From the NCBI GenBank assembly GCA_030141605.1, contig JAQGDQ010000367.1, positions 62,001 through 126,000 on the forward strand: 64,000 bases of DNA. The letters are read 5' to 3'. The stretch is from Tubiluchus corallicola (taxonomy: Eukaryota; Priapulida; Priapulimorpha; Priapulimorphida; Tubiluchidae). Below are positions 33,701-42,200 of this stretch, piece after piece. The translations under genes and the position numbers were made by a program. The notes under the pieces are model-generated. The model was not told where the DNA came from and did not search any database. It was given only the letters and a program-made list of their open reading frames with translations. Numbering within the stretch: position 1 is the stretch's first letter; every line of letters begins with the position of its first letter.

Positions 33701-36559
33701 TAGTTTACTTAGAAGTAGAGCCGGCCCTATGCATTATTCTCACTTAATAGCACTGCTTAAGATTTGACTTGTATTACCTGTTCCAGCATACGGAGCGAAA
33801 GTTTTACGACATACATGGTGAGCTTTATAAGCACGACTCTGGTATGTGGCACATTCCTTTCGATTATGTTGGCGTTAAACCACTGTTGCCATATCAAAAG
33901 CGTCTTCGCAATGCACACACCGTCGACTGTGAAGGAGAGATGTACTGTGCAATGCCTTATTACTTTCCTCTTGCAACTATGATGAGGTGTTCGAATACGT
34001 ATTGATTTTTATTAATAAAACCTTAGCAGATTAATTTAAATGGTACTTGCTCACAACAGAATATACACTACACATTGTGACATTGAGTATTTATTGAAAC
34101 TTAAGGAAGGTAATGATTTTATTTCAATACAATTGCAATGAAACGTGTGAAACATAAGGCTTGATGGTGACTACTAAGTTGTTTCTTGAAATGTTCTGTT
34201 GTTTTGTTTCTAGCCAGGCCTCTATATATATAAGTGTAAGCCAGTTCTCGAATCAACGGATATATGTGCCCATCACTTTTACAAACTTGAAAAACTTACT
34301 ATTAACTAATTTATTAATTTCAAATTTTATGCAACATGGTTCTTGCATCCTTTGAGATATACCATACACAATCCCATATAGGTTAAATTCAAGAACATTG
34401 TTTAAAGTTCCAGATTAGAATACTTTACGAAACTGTGCTCACAAAATTGCAGGCGAAGTTGCTAAAGAAGCAGCCATTTCAGCAAACATTTCATCATAAT
34501 TCATGTCTGCATCATAGTATCCAGAAAATTTGACTCCTAATTTGCAAAACATTTTCTTATACTCTATTAAAATTGTTTTCATTTTACCAAAATCTGTGGC
34601 AGGTTTTTTGCAACTTAACTTGCAAATTACTGTACAACTTTCTATTTTGTCAGCGTTTTTAAAAAGCTAGCTACTTTGAGCTTCCTGAAAGTATAAATAA
34701 GATGAAGTTACTATTACATTTTACACAGGGAGACTTATTACGTTCCTGCTAAACCTCCGGTAGTCAGCATTCCAGTGTCGGTGGTGAAACAGTCACATGA
34801 AGTCCAGAGACAAAAGTATTACTCCATTCACAAAATTTCCTTAAATGTTACAGGTAGTAATCATTAACGTTATATTATCTGTAGTTCCAAGTGCAAGAAG
34901 ACCTAGCAAGCTTTGCATTGGCAACAAAAAAATGAACACACCTGCTTGATCTATTACTAGAATTTATCACTTGCTATTGTACCTGTTGAATTATGTATTT
35001 ATTGTTAAATATTTAAACACAATTTTATTATTTGTTTTTATGTAGGACCTGATCATATAATAGTTTATATTTCCCCAAAGTCTGACATAGACTTGTCTCG
35101 TTGGTCATTAAACCATGAGCCTCCATATCCAAGTTATCTTTGGGACGATAGATACATTTACTTCGTTTACTACTCATACGGAGAAAATCCTGGACCATGG
35201 ACGTTTACCTTAGATTTAATGGTAACCCAATCCAAAAATATTTGCATTTACAAGTGTCTGCACTTCTTCTTGAGTTGTGGCAATGCTAAACTTGATTTTA
35301 AACTGCTGTGTTGTTTCACTTTAATTATGCCATCTTGAAAACCAGTACTGATACATATCTTTGTAGCATGTCTTTTCGGCTATATGGCTGCACATGTGGA
35401 AGATTAATTAAGAAGAATGTTCAAAGATTGTATGAAGCGAAATATTTACACAAGGTTTTTAAGAACATTTATTTCTAGAATTCGCTGTTTTATGACTTTA
35501 TTAAACTACATGAGTTCTACGTAATGTACAAGTTGAATGGCAACGTTAATTGAAATTAAATCAAGAAAAGTATGAAATTAGCAGTCAAATTAGAAAAGAA
35601 GGCAGTGAAATCATGTTATATTTCTTGAAAAGAAAGCTGTTTTAAGATGACACAAAGCATTATACTTGAATAAGGACAATATTCAACATCAAACTTATCT
35701 ATATGTAAAAGAAGTAACTCGAAAATAAAGTTTTATAAACAAAAACCAAAAGTTTGCTGTCGAAAGTTCTTCATGTACACTTTTGCAAGAATGTCAGTAT
35801 GTGGACCTTACAAGCTCTAATTTTTTTATACAGCTTTCTCTGTCAGTTTTTTTGTTATGAGTGTAGTATTTTCACATAAAGTTGCCAGGCTTTGCATTAA
35901 ACAATCAGCACAGCTTGTAAATTTTACAGTTTTTCCAATGTTAATTGCACCAGCTTTCGTGTCAAGCAACTGTATGGTGCGCAACATGTTTTGTGTATGG
36001 CATAAGCAAGTGTTTACAGGACTTGTGTCCCCATCTATAAAATTATTAGGGAATTAATAGAATACAGTGCATCTTCAAAGAGGATTTTTTTATAAATTCA
36101 TAAATTACCGAAGCTCTTTTATCATTTGTTGCTCAAGTTTGCGCTAAGATGGAATCTGTTGTGCAGTTATGTGCAGAATAGTGAAGTATGTAAAATCTAC
36201 TGATGCTCATTTGCAGGTTATTAAGTAGAACAGTTTTAGCCAACAACAGTGCAGTGTAGAAAGTTGAGAGTTCAAATCCTGCACTGGTTTTTTTACATTT
36301 TCCTGCTAGTCTGGTGATTATAAGTTTTCCAGTACACTGAAATCAATTAATTCCTAGGTTTTGCTGAGTTTGTGTTTGGTCTTCTTAGGTTCCTCACAAT
36401 TACCATACTGATTCTGGTATAGTGGATATCGCATTCTCTGGCCATTATTTGCATGGGAAAGATCGTCTTAATCCAGAACTCAATGCTTACCTGTCTGTGT
36501 TCCCAGACTGGAGTTATCCTGTTGGCTGGACAGCAACTTATCAAGCTTTTGTATATTAA
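15709..36559 (+). CDS. ERMP1: Endoplasmic reticulum metallopeptidase 1 (M28 family, Fxna-like), 14 exons, complete (893 aa)
   Basis: Exons: 15709-16276, 20556-20683, 21306-21411, 22722-22868, 22979-23071, 27264-27476, 28610-28839, 29711-29891, 30275-30462, 32581-32736, 33787-33986, 34729-34853, 35046-35221, 36389-36559; all phases join. ERMP1 is an ER-membrane zinc aminopeptidase-like enzyme needed for ovarian follicle organisation in rat. A cytosolic N-terminus is followed by one membrane helix (about residues 46-63). The luminal M28 domain keeps its metal and catalytic residues: H181 (CHFDT), D193 (GASDD), E227/E228 (NGAEEN), E254 (NLEAAG), the [14 protein letters not shown] motif, and H330 (YVYHT). 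Several hydrophobic helices follow in exons 6-10 (for example [31 protein letters not shown]), then the conserved luminal C-terminal domain ending [19 protein letters not shown]. Length is close to the human protein (about 904). Exon 9 is placed at 30275 because only that acceptor keeps phase with exon 8. Introns 1, 5 and 9 are crowded with mobile elements. Confidence 0.96.
16527..17527. mobile_element. Non-autonomous pogo/Tigger-like DNA transposon (1,001 bp) in ERMP1 intron 1
   Basis: The left end CTGTAGGACCTCGATTATC and the reverse complement of the right end, CCGTAAGATCTCAATTATC, are imperfect terminal inverted repeats. TA dinucleotides flank both sides (16525-16526 and 17528-17529), as expected for Tc1/mariner/pogo integration. 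Sub-terminal repeats of the GGATAATC type occur at both ends. The 'CCTCGATTATC' terminus is typical of Tigger-like elements. The interior has only short broken frames and no recognisable transposase, so it is a decayed or non-autonomous copy. Confidence 0.7.
17640..17945 (+). mobile_element. LINE 3' end with (GAATT)n tail
   Basis: A 3'-UTR-like segment (…CTTTCGCCGCCCCATCTC…, ATAGATAAACC) ends in TTTTGAATTGAATTGAATTG. CR1/L2-type non-LTR retrotransposons end in short tandem repeats of this kind. No coding part is present, so the copy is heavily 5'-truncated. A similar tail in the opposite orientation lies at 47194-47215. Confidence 0.4.
19977..20543 (+). repeat. 580-bp dispersed repeat, copy A, ending at the acceptor of ERMP1 intron 1
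   Basis: It matches 31974-32565 in the same orientation over its whole length. Shared segments include GTCAAAACAATCTACTCTTT, GCCACTAGTTCT, CTTAAACTTGCCTAGTTTTA, TTAGTTTGTGATGTCAT and ATCCGAC/GGACTTGAAATTGGGATAG. The match stops about 13 bp before the splice acceptor of exon 2. Terminal inverted repeats or target duplications were not seen. A roughly 75-codon frame is open in both copies, but it looks like low-complexity hydrophobic sequence. Confidence 0.75.
22040..22160 (-). mobile_element. Possible LINE 3'-end fragment (minus strand)
   Basis: Read on the minus strand, a UTR-like stretch runs into GAAATAAATAAATAAAAAAA, an A-rich (AAAT)n tail after a poly(A) signal, as in CR1/L2-type retrotransposons. 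It lies in ERMP1 intron 3. No coding sequence remains. Confidence 0.35.
24402..25541. repeat. 1.1-kb (TCTCTG / TGTCTC)-type microsatellite
   Basis: A pyrimidine-rich array of TCTCTG, TGTCTC and CTCTGTG units with scattered single-base changes. It keeps long spurious open frames (Ser/Leu/Cys/Val on plus, Arg/Glu/Thr on minus) because the 6-bp period contains no stop codon. It sits inside the TTAA-flanked element. Confidence 0.97.
26294..26580. repeat. 144-bp tandem duplication inside the TTAA-flanked element
   Basis: Two nearly identical units start with TTGTACACGAAACTGTTATT at 26294 and 26438. They differ at very few positions (AATTAGTCC against AATTATTCC). Each holds a GC-rich hairpin-forming stretch (GGGGCCCTTCGAAGGG and GCGGCCCCTGATGAGGGGCC), unlike the AT-rich surroundings. 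Confidence 0.9.
29305..29415 (+). repeat. tRNA-like SINE head or tRNA pseudogene
   Basis: TGGTGCTAATGG resembles an A box, GGACTTGTAACTC an anticodon arm (TGT, Thr-like), and CATCTCAATTCCAGC a degenerate B box. CAACTTTTTCACATTTTTT follows. The anticodon stem is poorly paired, so a working tRNA is unlikely. Related B-box plus 'CTTTTTCA' segments occur at 36230-36300 and 52335-52420. Confidence 0.4.
31043..31610 (+). mobile_element. 5S rRNA-headed SINE-like element in ERMP1 intron 9
   Basis: Positions 31043 to about 31165 align with metazoan 5S rRNA. Both internal polymerase III control regions are clear: GATCACCGAAGTTAAGCAA (A box region) and TTAGTACTTGGATGGGTGAC (C box). The 3' third of 5S is changed (CATGGAGCCTTCGGGATGCC), so it is not a working 5S gene. 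A GC-richer body of about 400 bp follows (GGCGGAGGAGCTG…, CGGCGCACACTCC…GACAGAAGGATGCC) and ends in TTAAATAAATGATG. A 5S head joined to an unrelated body is the layout of SINE3-type elements. Confidence 0.75.
31974..32565 (+). repeat. 580-bp dispersed repeat, copy B, ending at the acceptor of ERMP1 intron 9
   Basis: Same orientation and content as copy A (19977-20543), with substitutions and small insertions throughout. The match ends about 15 bp before the TTTTTGCAG acceptor of exon 10, so this copy too supplies sequence immediately upstream of a splice site, probably including the branch-point region. Confidence 0.75.
32818..33256. mobile_element. hAT-family MITE (439 bp) with intact 8-bp target duplication
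   Basis: The element begins CAGGGGCCTGCCAAGAGG and ends TTTGCACCTACCCCTG, giving CAGGGG/CCCCTG termini. The flanking octamer GTTTTGAT is present on both sides (32810-32817, 33257-33264), the 8-bp duplication typical of hAT transposition. The inner 'TGTGGCCCGC'/'TGTGGCCCGGC' segments also resemble hAT non-autonomous elements. There is no transposase. It lies in ERMP1 intron 10. Confidence 0.85.
33556..33668. repeat. Direct tandem duplication, about 50 bp, two copies
   Basis: ACTTAAAGAATTTCACATACGTTATGC… and ATTAAAGAATTACACATAGG… share GTTATGCTATTGCTTATGCT and AAACTTAAAAATTAAAGAATTA. A GAGCCGGCCCT segment just downstream (33719) resembles an hAT terminus, but no partner end was found. Confidence 0.7.
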
Positions 36560-36900
36560 TATTCGAATCCCTAATGTAATGAGTAATGTAATAGTCAATT
36601 TTGGCACTTAGATGTGCGATTTTTATTATTGTGCTTCAAAGATTAATTGTGATATTGCTATTATTTTTACTGAATACACTGAAGAGTATGACAGTTTGTA
36701 GAAAATTATTTTAATGTCTACTTGATTATGAATATTATGATTATTATTGATTTTTTATTGATTTTTGTGTTGTTGTCTAGTAAGTTTATGCAACATAAAG
36801 CTTGTATTTTATTATTATTAATATTATTTTTAATTCAACTATAATTGGAACCTAGTTTGAATAGCTATTATTATGAAAATTGAAATTTGAATGTTATCAG

Positions 36901-36906
36901 AATAAA
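36901..36906 (+). terminator. Probable poly(A) signal of ERMP1
   Basis: AATAAA about 340 bp after the stop codon, followed by a T-rich, GT-containing stretch (TATTTTGTTTCTTT). Confidence 0.5.
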
Positions 36907-38584
36907 TATTTTGTTTCTTTATCAATTTGCTGTTATCAACAGAGAACTTAATTAGCGCTTAATTAGTTAATTATTACTGCTTGTCTTATGGGAAAGAGGT
37001 GAATCCTTTCATTCGAATACTTTCAGACATTTACATTCAGACCAATGAGTTCATGAAAATGAAATTTGGCACATAAATACATTAGAATTGGGAACAAATA
37101 CAACATGTTGATCAGTCATCGTTCCCTTAAAAAAATCTAGGTTACATTACTCAACACTAACATTTTTTTCTGCCCCTGCAGCATTTAAACTGTGATTACA
37201 ATATTTGCCTTTTTTGGTATGCCACAGTTTTTACTTTGCAAACTGGTGTAGGTTAGTTTGCAAAGTGTGTTTTAAAAAGGCAAAAGAATCGAAAATGGCA
37301 CGTCTGCTGAGCCCAAGTGTTGACTTCACGCTCAATGTTAAATTTGTGTAGTGATATTTCGCTGAAAATAACGAAATTGGTAGCTAGGATTTGTTCAGCA
37401 TAACACTGCGTGATTTTTTTTATTGATTGGTGCAAAATCAATGTCAAAATGTGAAGGTGACTGTAGAAGACTCCTCATTGTGTCGTCAAACTAAAAAAGT
37501 TCGACATGCTAATCACCTTCAGTTTCTGTCCATTCATAAATCTTAGCAGCTTAAGGCAACGGTTACGCTAGTGACAAACGTACCCGTTGCGAAATAGCGA
37601 AATAGAGAGTTCACTTTTAGTGATTGCACAGTGCGGTAATTATTAGTTTTTAAGATTTTAAATTTAATTACAATGACAGTGTATTCATGTACGTACAGAA
37701 CAATATGTAACACAAAATGTATAAACCATCAGCATATGTAGACACATCAAGTCAACGCTATAAGAAAACTTATGCAGTGTTAATTTTATAAATGGCATGA
37801 AGAACGCAGAAAGAAAAGAATGATGATGAAAACAGAAAACGAGAAGATGGATGGAAATTTTAATTTTCAAAATTTAGATGCTGTCAAAGTGGGGTTGGCA
37901 TGTTAAAGCCAAGAATGACCGAATCTTAACATCGAAAAAAGAAAAAACACAGACATGCAGGATAGGTGCCGATTATGTCTGCACACACATCACTCAACAA
38001 CAATGCTAATTTAAAATTTAATATTTGATAAAAACGATAAGTGATATAACACTAATAATGTTTAATTACTGGCATTAGCACCGCGATATAATCCTTATTG
38101 CACAAGTAATACACATTTACAGGTATAATAAAATACATGAAAATATTGCATGTATAACCAGTCAAAGACTGCTGTAGGCAGTAGTGAACAAAAGTTAATC
38201 TTTTTAAAAAGCGAGTAAAAGAGATAAAAAGTGAATAAAATTGGGATAACGTAAAATTAAAATTGAATTACAAAATATAACTTCATAAAATTCACATCGA
38301 CAACGCATACGCACAAAACGTTTAAAAATGACTTTAACATAGTTATGTGTTTTTACAGTGAGTCTTTTTAAATTTGATTATTTGGTAGAATTTCAATTAT
38401 ACTGCTGGTAATATATAGACACAAGTTTTTTTTGTTAAATAACGCAGAAATCAAAATAACTTCGTTCATTTTACGAAAAAATTTTGACTGTTATTGTCCT
38501 CTACTCAATTAGCATTATAGTTTCAAATGCGACGACAACTGAATGTCGCGATGAGACGATTCAACGCAAATGAAATGTCACTTT

Positions 38585-38890
38585 GCAAGATCAAGGTTTC
38601 GGAAGTTGCCTCAGAGAAAACACTAGGAATAACCATTGAAATGTCACTTGAACTTGACAGTTTGGGTTATAGGGCCAACGTAAGAGTGCACCTAAGTCAA
38701 GGTAAACCGTTTGCGTATCGCTTGAACTTGACAGCTTGGGTTATAGGGTCAACCTAAGAGTGTACCTAAGTCAAGGTAAACCGTTTGCGTATCGCTTGAA
38801 CTTGACAGTTTGAGTTATAGGGTCAACCTATTAGTGTACCTAAGTCAAGGTAAACCGTTTGTGTCACCAGCATACAAGGTATATATTAGG
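38585..38890 (+). promoter_or_regulatory. Promoter of peptidase gene 1: triplicated 74-bp unit plus TATA-like box
   Basis: AACTTGACAG recurs at 38651, 38725 and 38799, defining three units of exactly 74 bp. Each holds GGTTATAGGG(T/C)CAAC and CTAAGTCAAGGTAAACCG. A TATATAT box (38880-38886) follows the last unit about 100 bp before the ATG. The paralogue has one diverged unit (GGGTTATGGGTCAACA … AAAGTCAAGGAAC near 53055-53100) and a TATATAA box (53121). An upstream block, AGATCAAGGTTT…TTGCCTCAGAGAA, is also shared (38588 and 52937). The repeated TCAAGGT core resembles a nuclear-receptor monomer half-site; that reading is inference. Confidence 0.7.
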
Positions 38891-38983
38891 ACGGTTATCC
38901 TGTCAGTGGTACCATATCGCTCACAGCGCTCGAAAACGCTGAGATTACAGTTTTTGTGCTTTCTATTGCTCAGTATTTTTATA

Positions 38984-39201
38984 ATGAAAATCTACGTTTT
39001 AGTCGTCTTTGCGGTTGCTTTTCTGGCAATCATAGAAAACGCACAAGGGCGAGGAAAACGACGGAACCGCCCTAAATCACCAAAGAATTTTGACGAATTC
39101 AGACAGAAAATGGGTAAGTAAATGATTCTACTATACTACATCTGCTTTATAAATTCTGGAATTTTTGTTTTTACGGTAAATGGTAAATTTTTTGTTCCCC
39201 C

Positions 39202-39265
<64 letters not shown>

Positions 39266-42200
39266 TCCTTTTTCTCGCACGTGCCACAGAAACTGTGCTA
39301 GTAACGGAGTTGATTCTTAATAATAGAGTAAAAATTCCGTAAGCCGTTTTAGTAAGTGTTCCGAGTGCCTGTCTAACCGCTAACTGCAGTACTACGCTTT
39401 ACACATTGAAATATACTTTTGACTATCCATTCACGTTTTGCATAGGTGCCGTATATATGAGGTGTAATTTTTATTCCGCCTAAGTTCGCTTTACAGTAAT
39501 GAGTAAATCTAATTAGAGATTTAAATAATTAAAGTAAAAAACTGCAGTTGTTCTAGGCGAAAACTGGCTTCAGTCGCAGCAAATCATAAACGTTGTACTT
39601 TCGGCGTAACTCACTGATGCAAACACGAAACTTGCAAATCGCTTAAATGCTTATTATAAAAGTTAAAGGTTCCCGCTTCTCTGATGCTTTTACAGGGCGG
39701 AAGTACAAAAGTCGGGAAGTAGGAGAACGGCGCGCCATCTTCGAAAGAAACAAAGCCAATTGCGATGCCCAGAATGACAGATATGTAGCAAAACAATCTA
39801 AATGGGCCTGCAAGCTCAATGACTTTGCCGATAGAGTAAGTAGTACTACAACTATACAAAAAAACTTTTAGCGCTTGGTTGACTGGGTGCAACAACTTCG
39901 CTAAGAAGGATGAAAAGTCCTCCCCCGTAATTCCTTTTTAATTTATGAAAACTAATAAACTTTCGTAAACGCTTCGTGATGATTCGCAAGAACGCTTGAT
40001 AAATGGTCAATAAACAGGAATCTTTGCTTCATGGGGAAAAACGAAAAAGAGGAGAAAGAAAAACCGTATGATATGTGACCGGAAAACAAACCACTTTATC
40101 GCAGTGTCTAGGAGACACCTGGTATGTGATGCCATATATGATATATCCCAACATTTTTATGTCATGTTTCTTAGAATGAAGAAGAATTGAAAGCTCATTT
40201 AGGTTTGGATCCAAGTAAAGAAACTTCCAAAGTGAGAGGACGAAGACAACGCAGGTAGTAATATATAGACACATATTTTTTTAGATTTAATATTTTATTT
40301 CAAACTTCACAAAGTTCATATACACATCACAAATTAATACAAATAATACAATGAATCATGACACACAACAATAACACAAATAACAATTAACAATATAACA
40401 AACTACGCCAATGACGTCTGATTACAGAAGTACAGTTTGCATCACTGTTTAAAATGTTCTTGCATATAAAATTTTCACTCTTATTCAGCCTGACGTATAA
40501 ACTGTATGCACATTTTCTGTGAATCACATCAAAATAAATAATATTAAGTCTAGTAGAAATATATCTGGCGCTCGTATCATATGAAAAGTTAAACAGCTTC
40601 CGTGTTGATACATTATATGCAACCTTGAGTTTGCTAAGATTGTAAGAATAAAAATGTCTCCAAGTGGACATACGCACACACGCACACACATTTATATAAA
40701 CTAGAATTTCAAAAACACGAATATTTTTAAACGAACTTTTGTTGTTCAATAATCGCGGTCTAATTATCGGTTGTTTTATTTGGGTTGCTCCGCTTAGGAT
40801 GTAACTCTTATAAACAGATGTTTATCGCCGTGGCGCCGGTCTTGCATTCGTTCTCATTCTCATTCGTGTAATACAGAAATGTGACAGTTATCTCATCAGT
40901 TGTACAAAATTTTTTACGCAATTTTTAATTTTATAACAACCGTAAATGCGATTTCGGGAACAGTAAGCAAAGGTTGTGATTTTCGCGAGTGCTTATTTTA
41001 TTTCAGGAGCAAAAAGCAAAAAGCTTCGCGCATTATTGATACTCAGTAGGTGCGTTTGTCATTTCACGCATTTTCAACATTGTGCAAAATATTTTTATTA
41101 CTGCTGTTTGGTGTGGGTAGTTTTATGTGATGTAGGTGGTGTGGGACGCTTCTTAATATTATGACGTCACAATATTGCAGAAAAATTGTTGAACGGCTTC
41201 AAAGAATCGACGAAAGGGGATCTTTCGAAACAGCATGTTACTAAAGTTCGTACATTTTGCAAATGCCTTTGAGCAAAACATGCATGCGTGCGCGCGTGTG
41301 TGCGCGTCCGTAAATCGGTTTTTAAAGCAGCTAAGAAGTTGAAAATTTGGCTCGAACCTGACTAGAATCGGGACAAAAGACTCAGTAAGCAAACAGTCCA
41401 GTGCTGCGCATCCCAGAGTAGTTTAATTTAAACTTTTTTTGAACGTCAGTTGTTAGGAATTTCAACCTTTAATCATTTCGCTATATTAATCCTTTCATAC
41501 CCGTTGTATCCCGTGGGATACGAGAATATTTTCTGCCTTTAAAATTAATAAAATTTTAAAACTGACATTTATTTGATCTGTTAATAGTTATTTTGATTTA
41601 AACCAATAACAATAGACTAAAAATAGTGATAAAATGGCAAACTAGAAAATCTACATGGCATAAAAAAACTGCGCAAGGTACAGTACTTTAGAGACGACTT
41701 TGTAAAGATCAGTATAGCATGCATACTAAATGTCTTAAATACTTTAAAAAATTATCAGCTGTTGCAAAATGACGCACATTTTTTGCTTTTGTTGTGTTTT
41801 TAAAAAAGTCGGGACTGAAAGGGTTAACTCTAAACCCCAATGATGATTGATAAACGTTGTAACATGGCAAAATGTTAAAATTAATATTAAGAACAGTGGT
41901 TCATATAGTAACCATAATCTTACGTACATAGTAGAATGCGCAATAGGTCCGAAATTGTGGCGTTAGTTTTAATGTTTCGCATTTTTTAGAAATAAAAACT
42001 CCAAACCACCACCTAGAACTGGGGGAAGAGGCAGACGTTCAAAAAGACAAACAGCAGTATCGAACTGGATCACTAATGGTCAATATGGACACTGCGCCCC
42101 TGACGTCGGAAATCAGGTATGAAACACATTTTTTAACTAGTCGTCTTAGAGAACACATTTCTAATGATGGAGATGGTGGTTTCAGTGTTTGTGATTCTTA

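Larger units (their letters stand above)
36560..38983. other. ERMP1 3' UTR and intergenic region upstream of peptidase gene 1
   Basis: The first 350 bp are the probable ERMP1 3' UTR. The remainder to about 38500 is AT-rich, with only short frames and no recognised element. From 38520 on it is the promoter region of the first cysteine peptidase gene, with a triplicated 74-bp unit and a TATA-like box. Confidence 0.5.

Noticed and set aside
38810-38983. N-terminal extension of peptidase 1 into the promoter repeats
   Set aside because: It would bury the signal peptide, cross the TATA-like box, and is absent in the paralogue; ATG at 38984 matches the paralogue start.
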